Positions 47,600 through 59,227 of a stretch of 64,000 nucleotides of DNA are shown piece by piece. The position numbers were made by a program, and so were the translations under genes. Source of the stretch: Leuctra nigra (Eukaryota > Arthropoda > Insecta > Plecoptera > Leuctridae); assembly GCA_934045905.1 (NCBI GenBank), contig OW203762.1, positions 46,215,411 to 46,279,410 of the forward strand, given 5' to 3'. A model generated the notes under the pieces. The model was not told the origin of the DNA. It saw only the letters and a list, made by a program, of their open reading frames with translations, and searched no databases. Each line of letters opens with the position of its first letter. Within the stretch, counting starts at the first letter, position 1.

Positions 47600-48055
47600 C
47601 CTTCCTATTCTTACATAGTGTAACCTAGTACCTACCTACCTTTATTGCATGATCTACCATGCCCAAGATTTTGTCAACAGAATATGCCGATGAAAACATA
47701 TTTTAAAATTTCTGCATACCTGAATTATTATGAAAATCTTCTTCATTATGTATTATGAAAAAGTGGAAAAGTCTTTCAATATGAATCAACATTTTTTCAA
47801 AAAATGAAAAATCTTTCAATAAATAATCAAAATTGAAATTTATGCCCTTAATTGGAACCAAAGGACGAATGTGATTTTTTTTATTGGAGCACCCACACAA
47901 TTGTTCCCCAATAGAATTTTGTGATTAAAAAATTGTACAGAAATGGTTTGTAATGGACCGTATTAATATTCAGTGCCAAAATAAGTAAACTTTAATTAAA
48001 TGGAAAATGGTCTTTCATAAATGTATATCTCAAAACTCGGCAACTTGGTCAGTGC
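47600..48055. other. Intergenic, no gene seen
   Basis: AT-rich sequence with loose TTATGAAAATCTTC-type direct repeats at 47728-47790. No supported feature. Confidence 0.35.
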
Positions 48056-48059
48056 ATAG

Positions 48060-48830
48060 AGATTCATATACGTAAATATCTCTATGGTCAGTGCGACTCG
48101 GAGGAGAGGGTACTTGACTCTAGTAACCTGGTGCGAGGCTAGCTGGAGAGTCAGACCAAGTTCAACGAGTTCTGTGCGGGTGTTGCGCTGGCAGACCTCG
48201 CAAGACGAGAACTTGTTCCTTTGTTCTCTTCCCACCTGCGAACGTTTGGAACACCGCTTTCCTCTCCTTAAAGGCATCGGTGACAGCTGTAGTTGTTAAG
48301 AAGACCTTTACAGATTCCGGCGTACGGCTTGATGTAAGATGCCTCACACGCTGTGTCCAGGTCGGCCAGCAGAGCGTTGTGTGTCTTGAATGCTTCATTT
48401 GCGATGACCACCGGAGGCACCTTGTAGATCTTTGCCTGTGGCGTGTTTTGCGCTGGATGATCATCTCTTTCCCGAGTAGTCTCGAAGGCATTGGTCGTCT
48501 TCACTGGTTTATGCTGGCGCATGCTTTTAGGTCTCATGACCTTCTTGCACTTCTGGGCCTCAGCTAATCCACCATCAGAGAGAATGACCACATTGACGTC
48601 TCTTTGATGTTACCCTCTGAAAGTTACCTAATATGCCCCTTTCGTCTCCGCTAGAGTCTTCACTGCTGCTGAGTTCGTGCGACTTGATAACTGGAAGAAG
48701 CTGCTCGATCTCTCTGGGATCTTGCGCTGTCAGTTTTTCTCGGCTCGACGAACAGCTCCCATCTCGAAGGTCCTTTTTCGCTGCTTTCCCGCTAGTCTTT
48801 ATTGGCATGATAAATTCTTGGTGATAGCAA
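48060..48830 (-). pseudogene. Jockey-like LINE ORF1 (gag-like) remnant
   Basis: Minus-strand frames in three registers together resemble the nucleic-acid-binding ORF1 of Jockey-group LINEs: a Ser/Lys-rich head, then KIYKVPPVVIANEAFKTHN, then KEQVLVLRGLPAQ followed by ELVELGL. Frame changes between these blocks make it non-functional. It sits between KNL2 and MIER. Confidence 0.5.
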
Positions 48831-48984
48831 GAGTGTCATATCTTGTCAATTCCATGTGGTGTAAAGGTGACCCCAAAATCCTTCCAAATCCAACCCCTCC
48901 ACCCATCACCAGTCAGGTGAGGGAGCGATCATAAATTACGTATCTACACCATCTGGTGGTGACGAGGGTTTTGCGATTTGTGAT

Positions 48985-49198
48985 TATAGATTGACTAAAG
49001 TGACCCGCAACCAATCTGTGGATTGGGATTTTCTTGAAAAACAGGTATTTTACGAACCCCTTAGTGAGCTCAACCCACGAGAAGGTTCGGCATAACAATG
49101 GGGCATGGTGCGCACGCAGGTAAAGTAGGGGACGGGAAAATAAAATGACCCTTTTCCAATCCACAGATCGACTGCTGGTCACTTTAGAGCATTGACTA
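48985..49198. repeat. MITE-like inverted repeat
   Basis: ATTGACTAAAGTGACCCGCA and GTCACTTTAGAGCATTGACT are mirrored, and inside them CAATCTGTGGATTGG against CCAATCCACAGATCG. Confidence 0.45.
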
Positions 49199-49589
49199 AT
49201 CTAGGTGTGGGACTCACACTTCATTGAAACTAAAATTTATTAATATTTCATTATGTGATGTAATTATGAGGGGGGGGGGGGGGCGCTTTTGTGACGAGTT
49301 TTGCCTTGGTGGGGGGGGGGGGGGGGGTTGAGGAAAGGCTTAAAAACTGACTGACAATGACATCCCATCATAGGTGAGTACCTACAATATTAATAATAAT
49401 CATTGAAAAATGCGTAAGTAAATGATATAATATGTATGTGGTCCCCTGATAAACAATTTGCATTTCTTGTTGTGTTGATATGGGCTGCGAGCTCTGACAG
49501 TAAATTAGCTACTTCCAACAAATGAAGAAGGAAAGTATTAAGCGATTAAGGAATTTTTGGAGGAAATTGGAATGGCAAGGCAAGGCCTA

Positions 49590-49810
49590 GCTTATATTTC
49601 CCGCCAAATATCTCCCGCGCAACTAGCGCTGCCTTGCAAATATGTGTTTATAGTTTCTTTGTGTAGCTTCTTTTCCACAAGGCTGTGGTGTTGTGTTGAC
49701 TGGTGAAGTTTTTAACTTTTTAATGGTGTACCTAGAAGTCCTTCTCTTATTTCTAAAATGTCAGATTAAGGACACAAAGTGTACAATTTAAATTCCTGAT
49801 TAATTATACG
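49590..49810 (+). promoter_or_regulatory. Possible MIER promoter and 5' UTR exon
   Basis: ATATTTCCCGCCAAATATCT followed by CCCGCGC resembles paired E2F-type sites. About 200 bases later a good donor (ACG|GTAAGT at 49811) could end a non-coding first exon of the downstream MIER gene. No TATA box. Tentative. Confidence 0.25.
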
Positions 49811-49919
49811 GTAAGTTAATCTATGTCGAGTATATATTTCATGTCCGTTTCAGTACTGATTTATCAATAGCTTGGGATCGCCAAACATAGCGCTAATAGT
49901 AACCTTACCTAACCTGACA

Positions 49920-50295
49920 ACAAATATCTTCCTACCTACAGAGCCTAGCTACCTACCTTACCCTTGTTCTTTCAGTTATTTCCTGGTACTAGGTAGGTAG
50001 TACCTACCTAGGTACTAGCTAACTTCCTCTACCTAGGTGGGTAGTAGTACCTACTAGGTAGGTACCTACTAGCTACCTTCCTCTACCTAGGTAAGTAGGT
50101 AGTAGGTAGCTACTACCTTGTACTCTACAAGTAGGCAGTACCTTGTACTGCCTACCTACCTAGTTACCAAATTATTGCTAGGTAGTAGTTCTAGCCTTTA
50201 GGCTACATTCTAGGTGTAATAGGTCTAGACTAGGTAGGTATACTTACCTAGTAGGAGGAGTAAGGTACCTAGGAGTCGTACTAGGTATACTTAGC
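49920..50295. repeat. Low-complexity CCTAGGTAGGTA tract
   Basis: Dense irregular copies of TACCTACCTAGG and its complement, so the tract is rich in small palindromes. No gene. Confidence 0.7.
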
Positions 50296-50299
50296 CCAG

Positions 50300-51476
50300 C
50301 AAGTGTGTAGCCTTTCCTTTCATGAGACGAACAGTATTGTTTGACTCTTGTTCGACCGTTAAGCTCTGACAAGATACAACTCTTTTTATGACCTGCCACC
50401 CCTTCCACCTACCTACACTATTGCCATTTTATACAACTTTCCGTGAATTTTAAAAACCAACTGCATTGAAAGATATTTGTCACCACATCAAAACAACCCT
50501 TTCCTAAACACCTGCAGTGGTTGGGAGATATTTACAACCGAATACGCGTCAAAACACTCAGGATATGGTACAAGCTAAGCCCATTGTTGAATTTTACACA
50601 GCATTTGCTGAACTGGCTACACGCTCGCTGGGCCAACTATAGGAGGGGTTGGCAATGTAGCATAGTTCACGGGGCACATGAATAGCCACAACAAATATGA
50701 ATCTCTATTCAAGATGCGAAGTGACCACGATTGCACTGGCGCATAGCACAATCGTAACTTAGCATATGAAATTGAGCTACGTCAAGCATGACGTCAGATG
50801 ACATCCTTATCCAAACCAGCGTTATAAATAATTGAAAATTATATTTATTTACTGCCTGTATTCACTGCCAGCTGTTTCACTTAGTAATAAATTCCCTCCT
50901 ATATAGGTACATATTGTTACGTCTAGACTCTAGACATTTAAGGTGATACTAGCGCTCGGCCGTTTTAGAAAATTGAGAGAGAAAAATTGTGTCATAAGTG
51001 AGTGTAACTTTTACAGGATGTTCACATGATCAGTCTGATTGTTTATTCATTGACTACCGCTCAGTATGGGACTCGTGACTGCTATAGCTGCAGCACTGAA
51101 TGCTTCCGCCGATGTCTGAGGCCGCACTACAAACGACGATTCTGGCAATATAAAGACGTTATTATTAATTTTGTTCAATGCTACAATATGCCTTCATATT
51201 TATAGCATAGGCCTAAATTAAGCTTATTGTTGTGCTGCGTCAGCTTTCCGTGCAATCTTTCCAAATGTAAGACGAGTGAAGAATTTGACCTTGGTCTGTA
51301 CGTAAGAACGGGGCGGTTCCGTTTGTCACTAGACATTGACGACAGATGACTGGCCAGTCGCATGTCCCCACCCCCAGTGTACGTCAATGGTTTATTAGTA
51401 GCACTTTTTAATTTTTGCTTATTGCATCGTTAATTAGGCGCTGGTTATTCAACAAAACCGCGCAAAACGATGAAAT
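50300..51476. other. Intergenic or MIER intron, no gene seen
   Basis: No supported frame, repeat or RNA gene in this stretch beyond short AT-rich words. Confidence 0.35.
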
Positions 51477-51776
51477 TTGCGATACGATTGGAGACCAAAC
51501 CCGTTAACCAATTGATCTCAAATTTTAATCATGATTAGATGAAAGACAAACTTAGGGTTATCCCTTGGCACATTTTTGAAATTTAATTTTATACGGCGCC
51601 CAGGGAGACGAGAAAATAGCTAATTTTTCACCAAAAATCTACTAATTATTACTAATTAACGAAACAAAAAATTAAAAATGTACCAAGGGATAACCCTAAG
51701 TTTGTCTTTTATCTAATCACGATTAAAATTTCAAAAAATTTGGTCTACCCATTTCGTCTCCAATCGTATCGCAAAA
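51477..51776. repeat. Fold-back repeat, about 130-base arms
   Basis: TTGCGATACGATTGGAGAC is mirrored by GTCTCCAATCGTATCGCAA; further in, CTTAGGGTTATCCCTTGG against CCAAGGGATAACCCTAAG. Confidence 0.7.
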
Positions 51777-52652
51777 AGTGTCTACAAAAAGCAGAAAAAT
51801 CGCTCGCGCTTGCAGCACCTTAAGAATAATGTACTGAATAATGTTACATCCATACTCAATCATAAGCTAGACATAAAAATGATGTTACGTCCAGCCAGAC
51901 TCAATCATTTTCTGAATTAGACGCTAAAAGTAGACCTACTACCTACCTAGAGAATGCGCTATACCAAAGATGGCCACTAATATGATGTAAACCACAGTTG
52001 GGCAAGCACTTTATAGCAAAATTATAACTTTTACTGAACTCGTTATGATTGACATGAAAGTCCCTTGCCCGCACGCCAGAGAAATGTAGGTACCTATTCA
52101 ATCCTAAGATGTTAAATTTTGACGCTAGTTGGCGTATCACAACTTTTAGTGTTGAATAGTGAAAAGTGGCATTCTTTAACTCAGCGAAAACATGTGCTGC
52201 AGCGGATATCTAGCAAGGTGTTCATTTAATTAGCGATGTAGCGACTTTTTGTGTATCAACAGTGTTCATAATCTCAGCGCTTTACAGTGGCTATATAGCG
52301 GTTCTAGCAAGAAAAATCTTTGCTTTATTCGCTAGATGGATGCAAAATGGTGTCATTTCTTTATTTCGATACGTCTCAATGGTGTAGATTTTCAGTTACC
52401 TACCTAAAAACCTTACACACAATGTACATGTACATCTACATGTTCCGTCGCGGCGCTTTCACACGTTGTAAAATGCCTACTGCTTAGTTAACGTGGGTGA
52501 CGTCATGAGTTGCGTATCCACCCAGCCATCATCCTAGCCACTAGTAGGGAGACCACACAAATACCTAACATTTCGATCAAAACATCCTTTCAGTGAAAAG
52601 TAAGCACCATAGTAGTTTTTGACTAAAGTATTTTACAACTCCTTTATTTCAG

Positions 52653-52781
52653 ATGTGTATCTACTGCTGTCAACATACATGGCAAAACATAACCCCAAAA
52701 TACAGATGACTGAGCTTTGCTCTTCAACACAACATAAGTTTCACCGACCGTCACAGGCTGATATAACACCATCAAAATCTG
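52653..52781 (+). CDS. MIER1: MIER upstream coding exon
   Basis: Acceptor CTCCTTTATTTCAG and donor GTATGA. In the frame that joins the main exon the exon is open throughout, with ATG at 52679 as the only internal Met start candidate of length. If an upstream exon exists, coding could start there instead. Confidence 0.6.
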
Positions 52782-55700
52782 GTATGAAGAGATAGTTATA
52801 CTAATTATTATATGAACTGTGCTTAACCTGTGCTTTGGTCTATTATTAAATCTGAAGTTTCATGGATGTAATGAATAACTGGACTAATTTGATGTGCAAG
52901 TGTAGGTACAGTGCATAGCTGAGGTTTCATAATATCTTTGACGTACCTAGATTGTGTGATAATTTATTCCCTGTAGCTATTCGCCCATCAAGCCGGATTT
53001 TATTCTTCCAGCCATTGCTTACCTTGAACTCCTTTATCGACATTTGCTGGTACTGATGCGGGGGGTGGGGGGGGGGGGGGGGGGGGTGTATTAGTGGTGT
53101 TAAAATCCTAAAATCTTACGGATGTTTGGGTGCCGAGATTTTAAACCCCAAAAATGGTTGAAAATTGGACTTAAAAATATAACAATTATTTGTAGGTAAT
53201 TGATTGAACCTGAAGACTCAGGGCAATATAACCGGGTGGCGGGTCAAGTCACACCGAGCATTATCTGGCTATTTTATGTTAATTGGGTTCTACCAGTTTG
53301 CCCTAATTAGCGATGAATTGCGATAGGCGAGAAAACGGCTGACTATAAAAATTCGGTATTTTTTGTACACATCCAAAATTATTGTAATTGGCACTTGTTT
53401 TGAATTTCTTTCAAAGTCGCTACCTACAAATTTGTTTCTAAAATTATCAAAAATTAAAAAATTACCTGCACTGCATTGCCACCTGGGGAAATACTTATAT
53501 GTAAAAATAAATGCAGAGTACAGTAGGTAGACCTGTATTTGTTTCATGCTTCCTCAAAATATCCCACACATTTTTAATTTATTTCAAAAGGATACCAAAT
53601 CACTTCATATTTTCTTTTTATGTAAAGATTCTGAAAAAATCCTGCGGGTCAACTGGGGAAAATACCAAAAACAAATGCAGACCTCTTTCTGTATCTGTTA
53701 CACCTACCTACCTGTTGTATGTGCCTGCTTTTACCTAAAGATTCCTCAGGAATACAGGGCCGTCGCGGGAGAATGGTGCCCGGGGCAAGACTATACTCCC
53801 CCCTCCCCTGAAAAATTACCTTTTACAACATCCCACAACCACATTTGGGTCCAGGGCGGACAGTCACAGAAAATTTTTAATTTCCAAATAATACGAATTA
53901 AGTGCATTTTGGAGTATGATTGGGTACCCAAAATCCCAGGTTTCGCCTGTCATTAAATATAATTTAAAAAAAATATAGTTAGGTATTGACAAACTTTGTA
54001 CAAGAGAGATTTAGTGTTCAAAATTTTGTGGGGGAGGTAAAAGAAGCACATTGTGCGCAAGAGAGATCATTTGAGCAGTTGGCAAGGGGAGCTGGGGGAA
54101 GCTACAGTCAGGACAACGTATGTTTGAACTCTCAGCAGAATGCGCTGATAGTCAGGAATTCTGCTAGAACAACTGACGTGGCTTCATCTGGTGAGAGTTC
54201 AGACTCTCGCTGTCCAGACTGTAGCTTGCAGAATCGCGGAGCTTGGCGCTAGTTCCGAAAAAATTGGTGGTCCTCTATTGGGTTTAAAGGATTTTTACAA
54301 TTTTGACACATGATATGCAATGGCCTTCATTTATCGAATATTGATTAGGTATACTGATTTGGTATACCTACCTACTTGAAAATAGGTGCTGTGGAAATAC
54401 GGGGAAGATGGGATAGGTAATAGAAGTATGTTCCTTAAAATATTTTATGCATCCTACCTAGGTAAGTTATTGGACACATAAGCAAAGAGTCTAAAGCCGG
54501 ATTCACATAAAGCGTGTTTTGCGTCTTTTATATTGACCAATAACAAGTCCAGAAACCGATCACGGCAGACTTGATATTGGTATAAGAAAAAGACGCGAAA
54601 CGCGCTTTATGTGAAACCGGCTTAAGAGAAGTGGAACTAGTTTGGCTCAGAGGTAACACTCTGAACTTGTATTCCTGAGGTCAAAGGTTTGATTCCTGCG
54701 ACTGTCCTTCGTGACTGGGATTTTTTCGTGGTATTCCCTCAGTCGACAGGCAAATGTTGGGAAGGTACCTACCGGATTCATAGGCCATTACCGCCTCCGT
54801 AGGCCATTACTGCCTACTTCCCACCTTCCATCTTTACAGAGATACACTGAGCCAAACAAAAATTGAACGTTCAATAAATCTGATGGCTGATAAATGTAAG
54901 ATTGCACCATCAGAAGTCAGTCTAAGCGATCTCATTGTCTCACTCTAGTAGGTGACCTCACATTTCAATGATAATAACAAGCTTTGATTGGTTATGGGAC
55001 ATGACCAGCAGTCATTAAAATTTGGTTAACGTTCAATTTTTGTTTGGCCGAGTGTACCTACTATTATTTATTATTATTTATTCTATATTCTCAACGGAGC
55101 CAGGCTCCACAAGTGAGAATGTAATAGAGAAGGGAGGAGAGGAAACCCGATACCGGCATGTAGCCTACTCCTGATCTGATGAAAGATACCAAGGGGTATC
55201 TCTTCACCATTTCCCAATCGTCATCATAATTATTCATCCGTCGCCTTTATCCTAGCTGCAGAACAGTGCAACAAACACAACCAAAAAAAGAGATGTCCGT
55301 TACATTTCTCAAGCTACATTCCAGTCATCCGTTCTTCTTAGTAAAGAATGAGTTGGGTTGTGTAACAACAACTTAGGATTCTGACCTTAAGGAACTCATC
55401 CAAACAAAGCATGTACTTATCAACGTGAGTGACTGAGTGAGTTGTAATTTGTGAGTGTGTGTGTGTGTGTGGCGTGCATGAGTCTCTAAAATTTCCTGCG
55501 CGAGTGTGCGTGATCTTGAGCGAAATGCAGAACCCGTATGCATGAGTGAATAAGTTTCCGAGTGACGTGACAAAAATCACTCTCATGCTCGCCTATAGTT
55601 CCAATGCATTTTTATCATGCGCATATTTGAAAGTGCGACTACTGTAACATCCATTTCACTGCCACTTCTAAGTGTTCTTACTGGTTTAGACATGATGGAC

Positions 55701-57313
55701 TTATGAATAAGGTAGAAAAGAATCCTGCATGCCACTCAACTGGTACCTACCTTACTTTTACAATTGATATCGCGACTTGAAGTTTAATTTTCTTTCCATG
55801 TCCTATTATATTATTTTCAGCATTCTATTCTTAAAATAAAAATTTGCACTGAGAATGTATTAATAGTTGTACCTAATCTTATATTTTCTTTGTAGGCAGT
55901 GATTCAGTGGTACATATCGATGGGGGGGACAAAGAATTTGATCCTCCTGCGGAGATGATGGTGAATGACTTTGATGATGAAAGAACACTTGACGAAGAAG
56001 AAGCATTGGAGGGTTCTGAAGATCCACAAACTGAATTAAATAGCCTTCAGAAGGAAGGTGATATGCCACTTGATGAACTTCTGGCTATGTACGGGTACAA
56101 CGGTGATCCAGAATCTGAAAATGTAAAATCTAGTAGTTCCGAGACCTCGAATCACGAAATAATGGAGACTGATGAAATCAGCCCGGAGTTAGAAGAGGAG
56201 TGCAATGTAAAGGACAGTCCGTCGGAGCTCGAACAACTTTATAATTTACCGGAGAAAGAAGTGGAAGAAAGTCCTGGTACATCAAGATTGTTGCGATTGT
56301 CAAGGCCTCAGAGTGAAGAAGAAGAGGAGGACTATGACTATAGTCCTGATGAAGAGGATTGGGGTAAAACTATCATGGTGGGCAGTGACTATCAAGCAGG
56401 TATACCAGAGGGCCTATGCAAATATGATGATGCTTTACCATATGAAAATGAAGACAAGCTGCTTTGGAATCCCATCTCAATGACAGAAGATTCCATTGAA
56501 AAATTCTTGGTTAAAGCTCAGGAGCCTCTCGTAAACAACAGTCAGAGTGTTACATCTATTCCAACCGGCATACACACACGAGATGACGAGCAAGCCCTTT
56601 ACCTGTTGCTGCAATGTGGTAACAACTTCGATGAAGCTCTGCGTCGCAGGAGAATGAATGTTGTTCCGCCGGCAGACACAATGAGCCTCTGGTCTGAAGA
56701 GGAGTGTCGGAACTTTGAGAGTGGTTTAAGAACATATGGGAAAGATTTTCATTTGATCCAGCAAAACAAAGTACGGACCAGATCTGTAGGTGAACTGGTG
56801 CAGTTTTACTATTTGTGGAAGAAAACTGAACGCCATGATATATTTGCAAACAAGGCACGACTGGAAAAGAAGAAGTATACTCTACATCCTGGAATTACTG
56901 ACTATATGGACAGGTTTCTGGAAGAGCAGGAGAGTGGGGGAACAGCAAGCAGAGATCGCAGTTCATCTCCAAATGTACAAAGTCTGATTTACGGGGATCC
57001 AAAGCGCCATCGAGCATCTGAGAGTGCAGTGTCTGATCCAAATACAACTGTGTCGCTAAATGCATTCCCAGGAGATCACCTTGCCAGTCTGGCGAGTGAG
57101 TTGGACAAGAGTAGTGCAGAAAGTTTGGTACATTTAACTGGGGAGAGGATGAAGATTGAGGGAGATAAAGCCAATTCTGCTCTCCCAAGTGCTACGGTGA
57201 GTAATGTAGAGATGGCTTTTGCTAGCACTTCTGTTCTTCCACCGTCAACTATACTGGTGCCAGTGTCAAGTGATACGGCATTGTCTGTTGCCACCGAGAC
57301 AGTTGCACAGTGA
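52679..57313 (+). CDS. MIER1: MIER1/MIER3-family corepressor (ELM2-SANT)
   Basis: Join 52679-52781 and 55896-57313; the donor G|GTATGA and acceptor TTCTTTGTAG keep the frame, giving 506 residues. Start ATG 52679 is the first in this frame after the exon's acceptor. Near residue 48 lies KEFDPPAEMMVNDFDDERTL, the conserved acidic N-terminal motif of MIER proteins, then GDMPLDELLAMYGY. The ELM2 domain covers about 193-286 (IMVGSDYQAGIPEG) and the SANT domain about 299-350 (LWSEEECRNFESGLRTYGKD). In this family ELM2-SANT recruits HDAC1/2 to repress transcription in the nucleus. The C-terminal tail is Ser-rich. MIER1 versus MIER3 cannot be settled; many arthropods have a single MIER. Confidence 0.9.
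53055..53092 (+). repeat. Poly-G tract
   Basis: Runs of G interrupted by a single T within MIER intron. Similar tracts occur at 2143, 49270, 49311 and (as C) 61587. Confidence 0.7.
54493..54622. mobile_element. MITE with AAGCCGGATTCACATAAAGC ends
   Basis: AAGCCGGATTCACATAAAGC is mirrored by GCTTTATGTGAAACCGGCTT; the arms extend over about 40 bases (GACGCGAAACGC). Confidence 0.7.
54633..54850 (+). repeat. tRNA-derived SINE
   Basis: A-box-like TTTGGCTCAGAGGTAACACTC and B-box-like AAAGGTTTGATTCC, then an unrelated body with a duplicated TAGGCCATTACYGCCT word. Confidence 0.5.
55896..57313 (+). CDS. MIER1: MIER main exon (ELM2 and SANT)
   Basis: A single uninterrupted 1418-base exon holds all recognisable domains and the stop TGA. 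Codon use and conserved motifs leave no doubt that it is coding. Confidence 0.92.
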
Positions 57314-57775
57314 TATGTTACAAACTTTTCAGAGTTGTATGTACATGACAGTTTTCGTGGCATTACATCTATTAGGTAGTACCTAAGTTAGTGTTTCGTT
57401 ATTCGTCTGTAATTTATTAAACTTTTCAAATTGAATGAATTAAAATAATTAATAGTTTCAAGGACTTTGCCCAAGATATGCAATCATGATGTCATCCCCG
57501 TAAGTGCAGAAATAGAGTGTACCTATGTGTATTTATTACGGGAATAAGAATGTAGGTAGGCATAAATAAAAATGTAGGTCATTAATTTTAAGCGATTAAG
57601 TAGTACAACTGTTTATGTGTATTGTGTTCCAGTGATAATGTGAAAAGGTAAATGATGAACAAGCAACTGCTATTTCAATTTCGCAATAACAGGATTATTG
57701 TTTATTTTTAAATAATACACATAAACAGAGGAAACCAAGAATAGTTTTGTGATTTGTATTTCCAATGGTTCTACA
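57314..57775 (+). terminator. MIER 3' UTR
   Basis: AT-rich sequence after the stop codon. AATAAA at 57565-57570 is a plausible polyadenylation signal. Confidence 0.45.
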
Positions 57776-58131
57776 GGTGTAAAACCTTAAATCTCGTGAC
57801 TTCAAATCAAATTTGTGACCAAAATGCTATATTATTTTATTCCATATGATGACTGACGGGATGAGTATCACTAGACCTAGGATTTACGATCTTGGTGGAA
57901 CCCGACATGCCAACTGCAGAGGATATTGCTGGAATTGGATAGCAGATAGGTGAAAATTACTAAAATGACTTTATTTTGGCACTCTCTGAAAAAACGAGTT
58001 ACTAGTTGGAAAGCCAACTAGGTATATTGTAGTAGATGATGTCTGAAGCATGTTCTTTTCTCCATTGACAAAAATATGATAGGCTTCATGGTTATACATT
58101 ATACGTCCAGTTGTTGCATTTATTGCCCATC

Positions 58132-59055
58132 TACGAGGGCTGTATTGAAAGTTATGCAACTTTGACAACATTGATATTAATTGAAATATATATTCTTCAC
58201 ATGGTGATAGAGTACCTAACTCTTCCTCTATAAAACGCTTCCACTCAACATTGTCTGAGTCTCAAGAGATAAGTTTGTCCCTTTGAACACAACTCTCCAA
58301 TAATAATAATAATAATAATAATAAATAATAATCCTTCTCCAGATTCCAAGAATTGGGTCGGGGGTGGCAAACGTCACCATTTGCTAGGGTCTCGGACTCC
58401 TGAGCTAGCTGGCCAAGCTTGGCTCTTCCTTTTCTTCTTTCTTCTCCACCAGCTTCTTCCACTTCTCCCTCCCTTCCCACCACCTTTTTTCTTCCACTTC
58501 ACCAGTCTCTCTTGTACATCCACTGCTACCAACACTCCCCACTTATCCTACAGCCTTCCCACTCTAGTTTGTAAGTCAACCTCTCCACTTTCATGTATGT
58601 TCGGTTTTTAACTTTTTCCAAATTTAATATCTCCGCATATTCTCAAATAATATTTGGGAACAATCTTTGTGTTTGTAACCACTTTTTTACAGACAAAACT
58701 TTCTTTGTGTAATCAAATCTGTCCCCAAAGACTGTCCTTAGTTAAACCGAAAGGTAGAAGTCGAAGGGTGTAAGATTCTGGATATTACATGGATGGGTAC
58801 ACATTGACCGCCCCAATCTGCCAAACGTCTGTGTTATTGCCAAACAGCAGCGCATAGGCTGATTTTGCCCGAATATTATTGTAGAGTTTTTGTTCAACAA
58901 TCGCGCAAACGCATCTCTTGTGACGTAGAGAATGTTGAGTGATACCTTTGTACAGAGGAAGAGCTACTTTATCACCATGTGCAATTTGAACGATATGTTT
59001 CAATAAATAGCAACGTTATGCCGAAAGTTGCATTACTTTCGGTACAGCCCTCGTA
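58132..59055 (-). mobile_element. Mariner-like element, decayed, with nested LINE piece
   Basis: Inverted ends TACGAGGGCTGTATTGAAAG and CTTTCGGTACAGCCCTCGTA begin and end with TA. On the minus strand, pieces resemble a mariner transposase C-terminus (LTPFDFYLSV, then KVLSVKKWLQTQ, and near the left end VEWKRFIEEE). Stops and a LINE insertion at 58298-58600 disrupt it. Confidence 0.6.
58298..58610 (-). mobile_element. LINE 3' fragment inside the mariner-like element
   Basis: AAT repeats, then GAATTGGGTCGGGGGTGGC, then a minus-strand Glu/Lys-rich ORF2 tail. The 3' signature matches the fragments at 1.2 and 5.8 kb. Confidence 0.65.
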
Positions 59056-59098
59056 CTTTTGTATATTAAATTTTAAGCTAAAATTTTACTTTTGTTAG

Positions 59099-59227
59099 GT
59101 CCGGTTGTTGTATAATGTCCCGATAAAGCGGCAGACTTATTGGTTAAACCGGCCTAGACAACGCCAATAACAAACAGCCATCTAGACAGCTAAAGTGAAC
59201 TTTATCTTACTTCGGGACATTGTATGG
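59099..59227. mobile_element. MITE, CCGGTTGCAC family, copy 2
   Basis: TCCGGTTGTTGTATAATGTC at the left and TTCGGGACATTGTATGGCC at the right, with shared interior CATCTAGACAGCTAAAGT. Related to 3774-3926. Confidence 0.55.

Noticed and set aside
53986..54252. 89-codon frame as an extra MIER exon
   Set aside because: No phase-compatible donor and acceptor pair links it to the main exon, and part of it is a small inverted repeat (54099-54231).
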